Shown: positions 1 to 9,365 of the stretch, in pieces
How the letters are laid out: every line of letters starts with the position of its first letter
Numbering within the stretch: the first letter of the stretch is position 1
The notes under the pieces: generated by a model
What the model was told of the DNA's origin: nothing
Databases searched by the model: none
Seen by the model: only the letters and a program-made list of their open reading frames with translations
Assembly: GCA_017853555.1 (NCBI GenBank)
Contig: JAFMJH010000001.1
Span: forward strand, 1 to 64,000
Direction of reading: 5' to 3'
DNA length: 64,000 bases
DNA from: Steroidobacteraceae bacterium
GTDB lineage: Bacteria > Pseudomonadota > Gammaproteobacteria > Steroidobacterales > Steroidobacteraceae
Translations under genes and position numbers: made by a program

Positions 1-51
1 AAGGACCAAGGGATTATGAGTCCCCTGCACTAACCGCTGTGCTACGGGCCC
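1..51 (-). tRNA. tRNA-Met (CAT), 3' part cut by window edge
   Basis: Read on the reverse strand, the sequence starts GGGCCCG, then TA, a D stem GCAC/GTGC enclosing AGCGGTTA, an anticodon stem GGGGA/TCCCT and the loop CTCATAA with anticodon CAT. This is the 5' two thirds of a tRNA; the T arm and the 3' acceptor strand lie outside the window. The 5' end looks elongator-type rather than initiator, because the acceptor begins with a paired G. A tRNA-Ile2 that reads AUA after lysidine modification also has a CAT anticodon and cannot be fully excluded from this fragment. Confidence 0.85.
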
Positions 52-142
52 GCCGCGGGCGCAAGTTTAGCAACCCTTTGCGCGTCGTGTGGCGACACCG
101 TAGCATCGGGTCTCTCCCGTTGTTTCGCCGAGGATCCCGATC

Positions 143-751
143 ATGAAGCTCTACTACTCGCCGGGCGCCTGTTCGCTCGCTTCCCACATCGCGCTGTACG
201 AAACCGGTCTGCCGTTCGAGGCGGTGAAAGTCGAAGGACGTGCCCAGAAAAAAGCGGGTGGCGAAGACTACGCGAGCGTCACCGCGAAAAATTACGTGCC
301 CGCGTTGCGACTCGACGACGGTCAAGTGCTCACCGAAGGTACGGCGATCCTGCCTTACGTGGCCGATCGCAAGCCGGAGTCGGGGCTGGCGCCCGCCGCG
401 GGCACGATCGAGCGCTATCGATTGCACGAGTGGCTCGGCTACATCAACAGCGAAGTCCACAAGAATTTCGGACCGTTCTTCGCGCCCGGCACGACCGACG
501 AGCAAAAAGCGGCGGCCAAGGCGAACCTCGGCAAGCGCTTCGACTTCGTGCAGGCCGAGCTCGGCGACAAGCCGTTTTTGCTCGGCACGCACTTCACGGT
601 GGCCGACGCGTATCTCTTCACGGTGCTGGGCTGGTGCGGTTATGTCGGCATCGATCTCGGCCAGTGGGCCGGACTCAAGTCCTATCACACGCGCATCGCG
701 GCGCGCCCGGCCGCGCAATCGGCCATGAAAGCCGAGGGTCTCATCAAATGA
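143..751 (+). CDS. Glutathione S-transferase, beta-class-like
   Basis: A 202-residue protein, the normal length for bacterial cytosolic GSTs. These enzymes conjugate glutathione to electrophiles or act as peroxidases. The N-terminal thioredoxin-like domain (about residues 1-80) opens MKLYYSPGACS, and Cys10 sits where beta-class GSTs carry their catalytic cysteine. The all-alpha C-terminal domain contains the N-capping box FTVADAYLF near residue 150. The start is preceded by a GAGGA sequence. Its stop overlaps the next ATG, so it is co-transcribed with the DUF1330 gene, and probably also with the PhoX-like gene. The exact substrate cannot be read from the sequence. Confidence 0.93.
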   Translation: MKLYYSPGACSLASHIALYETGLPFEAVKVEGRAQKKAGGEDYASVTAKNYVPALRLDDGQVLTEGTAILPYVADRKPESGLAPAAGTIERYRLHEWLGYINSEVHKNFGPFFAPGTTDEQKAAAKANLGKRFDFVQAELGDKPFLLGTHFTVADAYLFTVLGWCGYVGIDLGQWAGLKSYHTRIAARPAAQSAMKAEGLIK

Positions 752-1056
752 GCAAACCTGGGTACCTGCTGGTACAAGGATCAGTAACCGATGTGGAAGG
801 CTTCAAGGCCTATGGGGCAGCCTTGCCGCCGATCTACGCGAAGTTCGGTGGCCACTACCTCACGGTCACGCCTGCTTCGAAAGTCGAGATCGCCGAGGGT
901 GACGCACGCAACGAAAGCATCCTGATCGCGAAGTTTCCATCGAAGGAAGCCGCGTGGGGCTTTTGGAAATCGGCCGAGTACGAAGCGGCAAAGAAATTGC
1001 GCGAAGGCAAGGGCCGATTCTTCGTCACCGTGCTCGAGGGACTCGAGGGCGCATGA
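748..1056 (+). CDS. DUF1330 family protein
   Basis: A 102-residue protein matching the DUF1330 pattern: a small ferredoxin-like alpha/beta fold that begins with a short strand, MSKPGYLLVQG, and contains a conserved region around YAKFGGHYL. Members are cytoplasmic and of unknown biochemical role; some sit beside oxidoreductases or stress genes. The ATG overlaps the GST stop codon and the stop overlaps the next start (both ATGA), so translation is probably coupled across the three genes. Nothing in the sequence points to a ligand or active site. Confidence 0.85.
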   Translation: MSKPGYLLVQGSVTDVEGFKAYGAALPPIYAKFGGHYLTVTPASKVEIAEGDARNESILIAKFPSKEAAWGFWKSAEYEAAKKLREGKGRFFVTVLEGLEGA

Positions 1057-3053
1057 AATCCTTCGGCGCGATCCTGCAAGAGCGCTTGTCACGGCGCGGC
1101 TTCGTCGCACTCGGCGCCGCGGGTGTCGCGGCATCGCTGCCGTCGCTGTCGCTCGCCGATGCGCGACGCTCACCGTCGGCGAGTATCGATCTTGTCGGTA
1201 TCGCGCCGTCGCGTCGTGACGACTTGTTGCTGTCGCCCGAACTCAAAAGTTCGCCGCTGCTCGCCTGGGGCGATCCGTTGTGGAGCGATGATACCGGCTG
1301 GCATGCGCGCGATCTGCGCACGCTGGATTGGCTGGATGCGGACTCCGCGGCTCGGCAGGCGCGCCGTTTCGGTGCCAACAACGATGCGATCGTGTTCTTT
1401 CCAGATCCCGGCGAAACTTCGCGCGGACTGTTGTGCGTCAATCACGAGTACGTCACGGCCGAACTGAGTTTTGCCGGCTTGCCGGGCAGCGCCCGCGAGC
1501 GAGCGGCCGCACGCGAGCGATGGATCGCAAGCTATCCGCAAGCCGTGGCGTGGATGCAAGCCGCGCACGGCGTGAGCGTGGTTCGCATCGGTCGCGAGCG
1601 CGACGGCTGGCAGGTGGCGCGGGGCGCACCGCAGACGCGGCGCATCACGGCGACGACACCGATGGACATCATGGGACCTGCGCGCGGACACGCGCTGCTG
1701 CGGACCAATGCGGACCCTTCGGGCACACGCGTGTTCGGCACGTTCGCGAACTGCTCGGCGGGCCGTACGCCCTGGGGCACGTTTCTCACGTCCGAAGAGA
1801 ACATCGACGACTATTTCGGCAAGACTCGCTCGTGGGCGAGCGACACCGAAGAGTTCGTGCTGCTCGACGCATTCGCGCGCTTCCCCACGGGCGAGGCATC
1901 CTTGTACGGCTGGGAGCACGTCGATCGTCGTTTCGACGTGCGGGCGGAACCACGCGAGCAACTACGATTCGGCTGGATCGTCGAGATCGACCCGCAGGAT
2001 CCGACTTCAACGCCGCGCAAGCGCACGGCGCTCGGACGTTTTTCGCACGAGAGCGCGACCACGATCGTCGCGCCCGACGGCCGTGTGGTCGTCTACATGG
2101 GCGACGACGACAAATTCGAATACGCCTACAAATTCGTCTCGCGCGACCGCTTCGATCCGAAAAATGCTGCTGCCAATCGCGACCTGCTCGATCACGGCAC
2201 TTTGTATGCAGCGCGCTTCGATGCGTCGGGCCGCGGCGAGTGGTTGCCGCTGGTGCACGACGAGAAGGGTCCGCTCAATTCGAAAGCGGGCTTCAAAGAT
2301 CAAGGCGCGGTCGTCATCAAGTGTCGTGCGGCGGCGGATCTGATGGGCGCGACGCCGATGGATCGCATCGAAGATTTCGAGCCGAATCCGTTGACTGGTC
2401 GGGTCTACATGGCCTGCACCAAGAATGCGGACCGCGAACAGCGATCGCGTCGCGATCAGTACATGGGTCGCGAAATCGAGCTCGGCGTCGATATCGCGAA
2501 CCCGCGGGCGAAGAATGATTACGGACACATCATCGAAGTCATCGAACGCGGTGACGACCCGACGAGTCGCACGTTCGCGTGGAACGTGTTCATATTGGCC
2601 GGTGATCCGCGCAACGCGGAGACCAAGTTTCTGACGCGGCGCGACGACATCGCGCCCGGCAAGGTCAGCCGCGGTGACACCTACTTCGCCGGTTACGCCG
2701 CACGCGATGCGGTGAGCCCGCTCGCCTGTCCGGACAACGTCGGTTTCGATCCGTCGGGGCGCCTCTGGATCGTGACGGACTCCGATCACGATCTCGCGAA
2801 CGACGGCTGCTTCGTCGTCCCCACGCACGGCGCCGAACGCGGTCGACTGAAACAGATCGTGAGTGCGCCGGTCGGTGCGGAAGTGACCGGTTGCGAGTTC
2901 ACGCCCGACGGCAAGTCCTTGTTCCTGGGCATCCAGCACCCTGGCGAAGGTGGCACGGTCGATGCGCCGGCGAGCCATTGGCCCGATGGCGACGGTTTGC
3001 CGGCGCGATCCGCCCTCGTCGTCATCGAACGCAAGGACGGCAGACCGCTGTAA
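1053..3053 (+). CDS. PhoX-like DUF839 protein with Tat signal
   Basis: A 666-residue protein. The first residues form a twin-arginine signal (LSRRGFVALGAAG, then a hydrophobic Ala-rich stretch and a SLADA cleavage region), so it is exported folded. The body matches the DUF839/PhoX family. It has the stretch NCSAGRTPWGTFLTSEEN near residue 230, where PhoX phosphatases place a metal-binding cysteine and glutamate, and DDDKFEYAYKF further on. PhoX enzymes are Ca/Fe-dependent periplasmic alkaline phosphatases. Many relatives are annotated only by the domain, so phosphatase activity is inferred. The ORF track extends further upstream, but the ATG overlapping the previous stop is the natural start. 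No Pho box is evident upstream because the gene is internal to an operon. Confidence 0.85.
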   Translation: MKSFGAILQERLSRRGFVALGAAGVAASLPSLSLADARRSPSASIDLVGIAPSRRDDLLLSPELKSSPLLAWGDPLWSDDTGWHARDLRTLDWLDADSAARQARRFGANNDAIVFFPDPGETSRGLLCVNHEYVTAELSFAGLPGSARERAAARERWIASYPQAVAWMQAAHGVSVVRIGRERDGWQVARGAPQTRRITATTPMDIMGPARGHALLRTNADPSGTRVFGTFANCSAGRTPWGTFLTSEENIDDYFGKTRSWASDTEEFVLLDAFARFPTGEASLYGWEHVDRRFDVRAEPREQLRFGWIVEIDPQDPTSTPRKRTALGRFSHESATTIVAPDGRVVVYMGDDDKFEYAYKFVSRDRFDPKNAAANRDLLDHGTLYAARFDASGRGEWLPLVHDEKGPLNSKAGFKDQGAVVIKCRAAADLMGATPMDRIEDFEPNPLTGRVYMACTKNADREQRSRRDQYMGREIELGVDIANPRAKNDYGHIIEVIERGDDPTSRTFAWNVFILAGDPRNAETKFLTRRDDIAPGKVSRGDTYFAGYAARDAVSPLACPDNVGFDPSGRLWIVTDSDHDLANDGCFVVPTHGAERGRLKQIVSAPVGAEVTGCEFTPDGKSLFLGIQHPGEGGTVDAPASHWPDGDGLPARSALVVIERKDGRPL

Positions 3054-3070
3054 GCGCGCGCGCCGCGCCG

Positions 3071-3083
3071 TACAATCGGGGGC
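3071..3083 (+). promoter_or_regulatory. Possible -10 element close to start codon
   Basis: TACAAT lies seven bases before the ATG of the MDR gene, after the stop of the PhoX-like gene. A transcript starting at the usual distance would begin at or next to the ATG, giving a leaderless mRNA. The -35 region is weak. Four other gene starts in this window show a similar arrangement. Confidence 0.4.
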
Positions 3084-4115
3084 ATGAACATCCCCGAACG
3101 CCAAGTCCGCTACCAACTCGTCAAACAAGCACAAGGCTTTGCCCTGCAACGCCAGGAGGGTGCAGCCACACGGCCCCCTGGCGCGGGCGAAGTGGTGCTG
3201 CGGGTACGTGCCTGCTCGCTCAACCGGCGCGACGTGATGGTGAAGAAAGGGTTCTATCCCGTCGGCGCCAAAGATTCTCTCGTGCCGCTCTCCGATGGTG
3301 CAGGCGAAATCGTCGCGGTCGGCAGTGGCGTGAAGCATTTCAAAGAAGGTGATCGCGCCGCAGCAATCTTTTTCCAGAACTGGATTTCGGGTCGCCCCAC
3401 GGCGACGACCGGCGCGTCGGCCTTGGGCGGCGCGCTCGACGGCATGCTTGCGCAGTACGTGACGCTGTCGGCCGAGGGTCTGGTGCCGTTGCCCAAGCAG
3501 ATGACTTTTGAAGAAGCGGCTTCGCTGCCCTGCGCCGCAGTGACCGCGTGGCATGCACTCGTCACGCGCGGACACATGCGTGCCGGCGACACGGTACTCC
3601 TGCAAGGCACGGGCGGCGTATCCGTGTTCGGATTGCAATTCGCGTTCGCCGCCGGCGCGCATCCGGTGATCACGAGCTCGAGCGACGAGAAGCTCCTGCG
3701 CGCCAAGGCACTCGGTGCGGCAGCGATCATCAACTACAAGTCCACGCCCGAGTGGTCGAAGGCCATGCTCGCGGCCACGAACGGCGTGGGCGCACACCAT
3801 ATCCTGGAAGTCGGTGGCTCGGGCACGCTCGCGCAATCGCTCGCCTGCGTGGCGCCGGGTGGCAACGTCGCGCTGATCGGCGGTTTGAGCGGTTTCGGCG
3901 GTGACATCCCGGCCGTGAGTCTCATCGGTCGCAACGCGAGCGTGACGGGCATCTTCGTCGGTTCACGCGCCGACTTCGAGGCGATGCTGCAATTCATGAC
4001 CCAGCATGCGATTCGACCCGTCATCGATCGTCGCTTCGCGTTCGACGACGCCGCGGCCGCCTACGATTACATGGATACCGGCAACCATTTCGGCAAACTC
4101 GTGATCGACGTTTGA
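3084..4115 (+). CDS. NAD(P)H-dependent alcohol dehydrogenase/quinone oxidoreductase (MDR, zinc-free)
   Basis: A 343-residue medium-chain dehydrogenase/reductase. The N-terminal GroES-like domain contains ACSLNRRDVMV and the C-terminal Rossmann domain has the nucleotide loop LLQGTGGVSVFG near residue 173. The cysteine and histidine ligands of catalytic zinc are missing, placing it among zinc-independent quinone or enone reductases acting on alpha,beta-unsaturated carbonyls. The final residues GKLVIDV are typical for the family. Its stop codon overlaps the TTG start of the XdhC-like gene, so the two are probably co-transcribed. The physiological substrate is unknown. Confidence 0.9.
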   Translation: MNIPERQVRYQLVKQAQGFALQRQEGAATRPPGAGEVVLRVRACSLNRRDVMVKKGFYPVGAKDSLVPLSDGAGEIVAVGSGVKHFKEGDRAAAIFFQNWISGRPTATTGASALGGALDGMLAQYVTLSAEGLVPLPKQMTFEEAASLPCAAVTAWHALVTRGHMRAGDTVLLQGTGGVSVFGLQFAFAAGAHPVITSSSDEKLLRAKALGAAAIINYKSTPEWSKAMLAATNGVGAHHILEVGGSGTLAQSLACVAPGGNVALIGGLSGFGGDIPAVSLIGRNASVTGIFVGSRADFEAMLQFMTQHAIRPVIDRRFAFDDAAAAYDYMDTGNHFGKLVIDV

Positions 4116-5143
4116 TCGAGAACTTCTTCAATATCCGCCGCGAACGCGACGAGCCGATGGTGGCGGCGTTCGTGATCGAGACGCGCGGCTCGACGTATCG
4201 TAAGCCGGGCGCGTTCATGCTGTTCGACGGCGCCGAAGGCCGATGCGGACTGCTGAGCGGCGGATGTCTCGAAGGCGATCTGCACGATCACGCGCGAGCA
4301 CTGCTGACATCGGAGGCGCGCTGCCTCGAGCGCAGTTACGATTCGCGCGGCTCGGACGACCCGATCTGGGGACTCGGGCTCGGCTGCGAAGGCTTGATGC
4401 GCGTGTTGCTGCTGAAGATCGACGCGACCAACGCCTACGCACCGGTCGCGACCTTGCTCGCCGCCGCGCAGGCGCGGCGCCGAACGGCAGCGGCGATCCA
4501 CATCCGCGACGGTCGAGTGCAGTGCTGCGATGCGGATCACAAACACAGCGACGCGACGCTCGCGCACTGCGCAGCGGTCGCCGGACGCGGTGGCGCAGAA
4601 CTCGAAGCGCCGTGGTTCTTCATTGCCGCCGAACGGACGCCGCGCATTCTGATTTGCGGCGCCGGACCCGACGCTGAGCCGGTTTGCCGTTATGCCGCCT
4701 CGCTCGGATGGCAGGTGACGATCGTCGATCATCGCCCTGCGTACATCGACACGAATCGATTCGTCGACGCCGCGCAGATTTCTTTGGTCGAACTCGACAC
4801 GCTCGCCGACGCTTTGCCGTTGCACGATGTCGATGCGGCGATCGTGATGAGTCATCATCTGATCGCCGACGGTCGATACCTCGCCGCGCTAGCACAAGGG
4901 TCGATGCCGTACGTGGGGTTGCTCGGCCCCGCCGCGCGCCGCGAACGTCTTTATGCGGAAATCGGTGATGCCGCGAGCACCCTGCGCGAGCGCCTGCGGG
5001 CGCCGATCGGGCTCGATCTCGGCGGGCGTACGCCCGAAGCGATTGCGCTATCGATCGTGGCCGAGATTCAGGCGGTGTTGCACGGTCGAAACGGCAGACC
5101 GTTTTCCGCGCAGGATCACCAAGGTACTTTCTCGCCCGTGTAA
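4112..5143 (+). CDS. XdhC/CoxI family protein
   Basis: A 343-residue protein with both XdhC modules. The N-terminal domain contains ETRGSTYRKPGAFML and the hallmark GLLSGGCLEGDL. The C-terminal Rossmann-like domain begins ILICGAGPDAEPV near residue 184 and includes YVGLLGPAARRERL. XdhC proteins bind molybdenum cofactor, promote its sulfuration and insert it into xanthine dehydrogenase/CO-dehydrogenase-type enzymes. No molybdenum hydroxylase subunit gene is visible here, so the client must lie elsewhere. The start is TTG, overlapping the previous stop by four bases. The 3' end overlaps the convergent SDR gene by 28 bases. Confidence 0.9.
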   Translation: MIENFFNIRRERDEPMVAAFVIETRGSTYRKPGAFMLFDGAEGRCGLLSGGCLEGDLHDHARALLTSEARCLERSYDSRGSDDPIWGLGLGCEGLMRVLLLKIDATNAYAPVATLLAAAQARRRTAAAIHIRDGRVQCCDADHKHSDATLAHCAAVAGRGGAELEAPWFFIAAERTPRILICGAGPDAEPVCRYAASLGWQVTIVDHRPAYIDTNRFVDAAQISLVELDTLADALPLHDVDAAIVMSHHLIADGRYLAALAQGSMPYVGLLGPAARRERLYAEIGDAASTLRERLRAPIGLDLGGRTPEAIALSIVAEIQAVLHGRNGRPFSAQDHQGTFSPV

Positions 5144-5832
5144 AGGATGATCTCCGCGTCCTGCGTGAGTTCATCGATGTGTTTCATCACCGCGGCGACG
5201 CTCTGCGTCGCGCTCACCGCCGCCGGCATGCCGCCACCACCCTGGCGGAACAGACGCGTGTCGACCATGCCCGGCGCGAGAATGCCGACCTTGATGCCCC
5301 GCTCGCGCAGCTCGGCCTGCATCACGCGCATCGCCATGTTCACGCCGGCTTTGCTGATGCGATAGAAGAACAACCGTCCGACCTGTCGCGTGTTGGTGAT
5401 CGAAGACAACCCACTCGTGATGGTGACGATTTTCTTTTGTGCGCCGGCCAGCACATGCGGCAAAAACGTCTTGGCCATGGCGAGCGGGCCATAGGTGTTG
5501 ACGCGCATCACCTCTTCGAACGTCGAATAGTCGAGCACGTCGAATGCCTGCTTCTCGCGATCACCCAGCAGACCGGCATTGTTGAGCAGCACGTCGATGG
5601 CCGTACCGGCGTGGCGCGCAGCCGCAGCGTCGATCGAAGCCCCATCGCCGACGTCGAGCGACTCGACCGAGACATTCGGATATTTGGCGGCCAGCGCGAG
5701 CAATTCTGCCGCGTCGTCCAGGTTGCGGGCGGTCGCGATCACGCGCCAACCGCGCGCGGCATATTGCGCCACGAACTCGAGCCCCAAGCCGCGATTGCAG
5801 CCGGTGATCAGAATGACGGGTCGATCGCTCAT
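5116..5832 (-). CDS. Short-chain dehydrogenase/reductase (SDR)
   Basis: A 238-residue classical SDR. The glycine-rich motif TGCNRGLG lies near residue 9, NNAG near 87 and the catalytic pair YRISK near 160 (Tyr and Lys of YxxxK), with a preceding serine region TSGLSS. It should reduce or oxidise a carbonyl/alcohol with NAD(P). The ATG overlaps the stop of hrpB (ATGA), so the longer ORF in the track is not the real start. The C-terminus GEKVPW resembles that of the second SDR at 54.5 kb (ending SELPW), suggesting paralogues of one subfamily. The gene end overlaps the convergent XdhC-like gene. Confidence 0.9.
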   Translation of the reverse strand: MSDRPVILITGCNRGLGLEFVAQYAARGWRVIATARNLDDAAELLALAAKYPNVSVESLDVGDGASIDAAAARHAGTAIDVLLNNAGLLGDREKQAFDVLDYSTFEEVMRVNTYGPLAMAKTFLPHVLAGAQKKIVTITSGLSSITNTRQVGRLFFYRISKAGVNMAMRVMQAELRERGIKVGILAPGMVDTRLFRQGGGGMPAAVSATQSVAAVMKHIDELTQDAEIILYTGEKVPW

Positions 5833-8363
5833 GTTCTCTTTTTCACTCCGCGTACGGGCTCGGCTTCGAGGGGATTCTCGGGCCAATGATGCCGAGGATA
5901 ACGGCCCCGCATGTCCTTGCGTACTTCGACGTAGGCGTTGCGCCAAAAACTCGCCAGGTCGGCGGTGACTTGCAGCGGGCGTTGGGCGGGCGACAGCAAC
6001 TGGAACGTGACCGGCAACTTGCCGAGCGCCAGACGCGGAGTCGCGGCGAGACCGAAGACTTCCTGCATCCGCATCGACGCGGACGGCGCAAGATCACCCT
6101 GATAATCGATGCGCACGCGCGAGCCCGTGGGCAAGCCGAGATGACTCGGCAACCATTCGTCCAGCTTGCGTACGCCGGCATGACCGAGACGGTGCTGCAG
6201 CATCTCGAGCAGAGGGAGTTTGGCGAGATGGCTGCGTCGCGTGACGCCCGACAACCACGGTGCCAGCCAGGCTTCGCGATCGACGAGCAAGGCGTCCGCG
6301 GCAAACGCGGGCCAGGATGCGACGTCGTGCAATTCCAGACGACGGGCCAACTCGACCCGCGCACAAAAACTGCGACAGACCTCGTCCCAAGGCAAGCAGT
6401 CGAGACCCATCTCGGCGATGCCGTCCAGCATCGCCTGTAATGCATGCTCGGGATCGATCTGCGTGAGCGGTCGTTCGTCGATGATGAGCGCGTCGAGCTT
6501 GACCAGGCGGCGCATCACCACGCATTGCTCGCGCGTGGACCACGCGACTTCGTCGACGGTTTGCAGGCGCGCGCCCGCGGCCTGTTCGAGCATCGGGCGA
6601 TCGATCGCGGCCGCCAGTTGAATCCGCGCTTCGCGATCACGATCGTCGAGATCCACGGCGACAAGGTACTCCGCGGACGCCAGACGATCGGTGCGTGCAA
6701 AGTGGGCGCCACGCCCGTTCGCGAGCAGGAATCGACCGTCACTGCCGGCCCGACGTTTGCCGATGCGATCGGGATAGGCGCAGGCGAGCAAGCCTGCGGC
6801 ATCGAGCATCGCGGCCGTCTGCGGTGCGCTCGCGTCCATCCGTCGCTCGTATTGTTTGGCAGCCTCGCGGATGCGCGACCAGGCGCCACGATCGACTTCG
6901 CCGCCCGCGAATCGCGAATCGAGCAAGTCGAGACGGGTCGTGACGTCGAGATCGGTCACGTCGCCCGCTCGCCCGCGCAGCAGATCACGTTCGCTGAGCA
7001 GCGCGGCGAGTTTTGCGCCGAGCGACAAGACGCCGCGTCGTTGCGCCTCGATCAACAGATGCGCGAGTCGCGGATGCATCGGCAAATGCGCGAGCGCTCG
7101 ACCATGGGCCGTGATACGCCCGGCAGCATCAAGGGCACCGAGTCGACTCAGCAGGTCGCGCGCACCATCGAGCGTGGCCGGCGGTGGCGTGTCCAACCAC
7201 GGCATCACGCTCGCCTCGGTCGTTCCCCACTCGGCAAGATCAAGGGCGAGCGGCGCGAGATCCGCTTCCAGAATCTCGGCGCGCGCAAATGCCGCAAGAC
7301 TGCGCTGCGCGCCCTCGCTCCAGAGTCGATAGCAGCGTCCTGCGGCGACGCGACCCGCGCGACCGGCGCGCTGATCGGCCGAGGCGCGTGAGATGCGCTG
7401 CGTTTCAAGTCGACTCATGCCCGATACCGGATCGAACACCGATCGACGTACAAGCCCCGCATCGACCACCACGCGTATGCCGGGCAGCGTGACGCTGGTC
7501 TCGGCGATGTTGGTCGACAGGATGACGCGACGCGGGCTCTTCGGATCAAAGGCGAGTGCAACTTCTTGCGCAGCCGGATCGAGATCGCCGTACAAAGGAA
7601 ACGTCAGCACGCCTTGCTGCAAAACTTCGGGCGCGGCGCCGAGCATGTCGCGGACGCGGCGTATCTCGGCCGCGCCCGGCAAAAACACGAGCACGTCGCC
7701 TTCGGTTTCGCGCAAGGCGCGACGCGTCGTGCTCGTCACTGCGCGCTCGAGGTCACCGCCGCCCGGCAAGAGCGGCAAGCCGGAGCCGACGTACTCGATC
7801 GTCACCGGGAACGCGCGCCCTTGTGACGTGACGATCGGCGTGTGCTCGCCGAGCAATGCGGCGACGGCAACGCCATCGAGCGTCGCCGACATCACGAGCA
7901 GACGCAAATCGCTGTCCAAGGTGCGACGCGCATCGAGACACAGCGCGAGACCGAGATCCGCCTGCAAGCTGCGTTCGTGAAACTCGTCGAACAACACCGC
8001 CGCGACATCCTCGAGCGTCGGATCGGTTTGCAGCATGCGCGTCAATACGCCCTCGGTGATCACTTCGATGCGCGTCGCGCGACTGACGCGCGTGTCGAGG
8101 CGCATGCGATAGCCCACCGTCGCGCCGACGCTCTCGCCCAAGGTCGCGGCCATGCGCTGCGCCACGCCACGCGCCGCGACGCGTCGCGGCTCGAGCATCA
8201 AAATTTTTCGACCCCGCACCCAGGGTTCGTCCAGCAACGCGAGCGGCACGACCGTGCTCTTGCCCGCACCCGGTGGCGCCTGCAACACCGCCGCGGACGC
8301 GGACGCGAGTGCGCCGCGCAAGGCGGGCAACGCTTCGGTGATGGGCAGTTCGGGCAGGCGCAT
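5829..8363 (-). CDS. hrpB: ATP-dependent RNA helicase HrpB
   Basis: An 844-residue DEAH-type helicase. It has Walker A PPGAGKST at residues 30-37, the Walker B box DEFHERS, SATLDG (motif III) and DQRAGRAGR (motif VI), followed by the helicase-associated region and the HrpB C-terminal domain. The order and total length match HrpB of Gammaproteobacteria; the related HrpA is much longer. HrpB is a conserved helicase of uncertain physiological role, probably in RNA metabolism. The chosen ATG lies about 50 bases from the divergent hydrolase start; the ORF track extends through the intergenic region without support. Its stop overlaps the start of the SDR gene. Confidence 0.96.
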   Translation of the reverse strand: MRLPELPITEALPALRGALASASAAVLQAPPGAGKSTVVPLALLDEPWVRGRKILMLEPRRVAARGVAQRMAATLGESVGATVGYRMRLDTRVSRATRIEVITEGVLTRMLQTDPTLEDVAAVLFDEFHERSLQADLGLALCLDARRTLDSDLRLLVMSATLDGVAVAALLGEHTPIVTSQGRAFPVTIEYVGSGLPLLPGGGDLERAVTSTTRRALRETEGDVLVFLPGAAEIRRVRDMLGAAPEVLQQGVLTFPLYGDLDPAAQEVALAFDPKSPRRVILSTNIAETSVTLPGIRVVVDAGLVRRSVFDPVSGMSRLETQRISRASADQRAGRAGRVAAGRCYRLWSEGAQRSLAAFARAEILEADLAPLALDLAEWGTTEASVMPWLDTPPPATLDGARDLLSRLGALDAAGRITAHGRALAHLPMHPRLAHLLIEAQRRGVLSLGAKLAALLSERDLLRGRAGDVTDLDVTTRLDLLDSRFAGGEVDRGAWSRIREAAKQYERRMDASAPQTAAMLDAAGLLACAYPDRIGKRRAGSDGRFLLANGRGAHFARTDRLASAEYLVAVDLDDRDREARIQLAAAIDRPMLEQAAGARLQTVDEVAWSTREQCVVMRRLVKLDALIIDERPLTQIDPEHALQAMLDGIAEMGLDCLPWDEVCRSFCARVELARRLELHDVASWPAFAADALLVDREAWLAPWLSGVTRRSHLAKLPLLEMLQHRLGHAGVRKLDEWLPSHLGLPTGSRVRIDYQGDLAPSASMRMQEVFGLAATPRLALGKLPVTFQLLSPAQRPLQVTADLASFWRNAYVEVRKDMRGRYPRHHWPENPLEAEPVRGVKKRT

Positions 8364-8378
8364 TCGAGATCCAGGGCG

Positions 8379-8407
8379 TTGCAAGTTCGTGGCGGATTGT
8401 ATGCAAT
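8379..8407 (+). promoter_or_regulatory. Candidate sigma70 promoter for the alpha/beta hydrolase
   Basis: TTGCAA and TGCAAT are separated by exactly 17 bases, each matching the sigma70 consensus at four of six positions. The -10 element ends seven bases before the ATG at 8415, so transcription would start at the initiation codon. The -10 region is inside a short inverted repeat, ATTG-TATG-CAAT. Confidence 0.45.
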
Positions 8408-8414
8408 CACGATC

Positions 8415-9365
8415 ATGAAGTTCCTGCGACGTTTGGTACTGGGATTGCTCGCGTCGATCGCGCTCTTGTGGCTTGCGCTCACGGCGTGGGCCTACTGGCC
8501 GGGCGAGCCTGAAATACCGGTCTCGAAGCTCGCGACCGCCGACGACCGCTTCATCGTCGTGAACGGGACCCGCCTGCGCTATCGCGAGTGGGGCGAGTCC
8601 GCCCCGGGGCGCCCGGACCTGCTCCTGCTGCACGGCTTCGGAAATTCCCTGCAGAGCTTTCGCGAGCTCGCGCCACGATTGGCGCCCCACGCCCACGTCA
8701 TCGCCATCGACATGGCGGGCTACGGACTGTCGGACAAACCCGTCGCGTTCGATTACCACAACGGCCCGCAGGCCAAACTCCTGATCGCGGCCGCGCATCA
8801 ACTCGGCCTGCGGCACGTGGTGTACGTCGGGCATTCATTGGGCGGTGCCGTGGCATTGCAAGCTGCCGTATACGACACGGACGCCGGCGGCTTGGTGCTG
8901 CTCAACCCCGGCATCATCAGTACCGGCGTTCCGAAAGTCGTGCAGGTCACGCTGCCGCCGTTGCCCCGCCTGTCGGCGAAATTGTTCGGCAGCCGGGAAT
9001 TCAGAAGTGATTTTTTGAAGAAGTCTTACGTCGATCCGCAGCTCGTCACGCCTGCGGTGATCGACGAGGTGATGCTCGGAGCACGTGCGGAAGGTTACAT
9101 GGCCGGCATGACGTCATTGATGCAGCAATATTCCGAAGGCGAAGAAGTGCGACTTGCCGCACGAGTGAAAGTCCCCACGCTGATTCCGTGGGGCAACGAA
9201 GATCGAAACAAGCCGCGCTCCGAAGCCGACGCCTTGCAGCAACTGATTGCCGGTTCGAAGTTGGTGCGTTTCGACGGCGCGGGGCATTACGTCCACGAAG
9301 AAGCGGCGGCGGGTGTTGCCGCCGCGATCACCGATTGGCTCAGCGAGGTCGACCCCGCCCGTTGA
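8415..9365 (+). CDS. Membrane-anchored or exported alpha/beta hydrolase
   Basis: A 316-residue alpha/beta-fold hydrolase. An N-terminal hydrophobic segment, about residues 7-27 after MKFLRRLV, anchors it to or carries it across the inner membrane. The catalytic pieces are clear: LLHGFG (oxyanion region), nucleophile elbow GHSLGG near residue 140, an aspartate region in PWGNEDRN, and His in GAGHYVHEE. It is likely an esterase/lipase-type enzyme, but substrate specificity cannot be assigned. It stands alone between divergent hrpB and convergent ygiQ, whose end overlaps this gene by 26 bases. The ORF track continues upstream through hrpB; the ATG given follows a promoter-like sequence. Confidence 0.9.
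   Translation: MKFLRRLVLGLLASIALLWLALTAWAYWPGEPEIPVSKLATADDRFIVVNGTRLRYREWGESAPGRPDLLLLHGFGNSLQSFRELAPRLAPHAHVIAIDMAGYGLSDKPVAFDYHNGPQAKLLIAAAHQLGLRHVVYVGHSLGGAVALQAAVYDTDAGGLVLLNPGIISTGVPKVVQVTLPPLPRLSAKLFGSREFRSDFLKKSYVDPQLVTPAVIDEVMLGARAEGYMAGMTSLMQQYSEGEEVRLAARVKVPTLIPWGNEDRNKPRSEADALQQLIAGSKLVRFDGAGHYVHEEAAAGVAAAITDWLSEVDPAR

Noticed and set aside
2007-3836. 609-residue reverse ORF opposite PhoX and MDR genes
   Set aside because: Crosses an intergenic region and two well-supported genes; typical shadow ORF.
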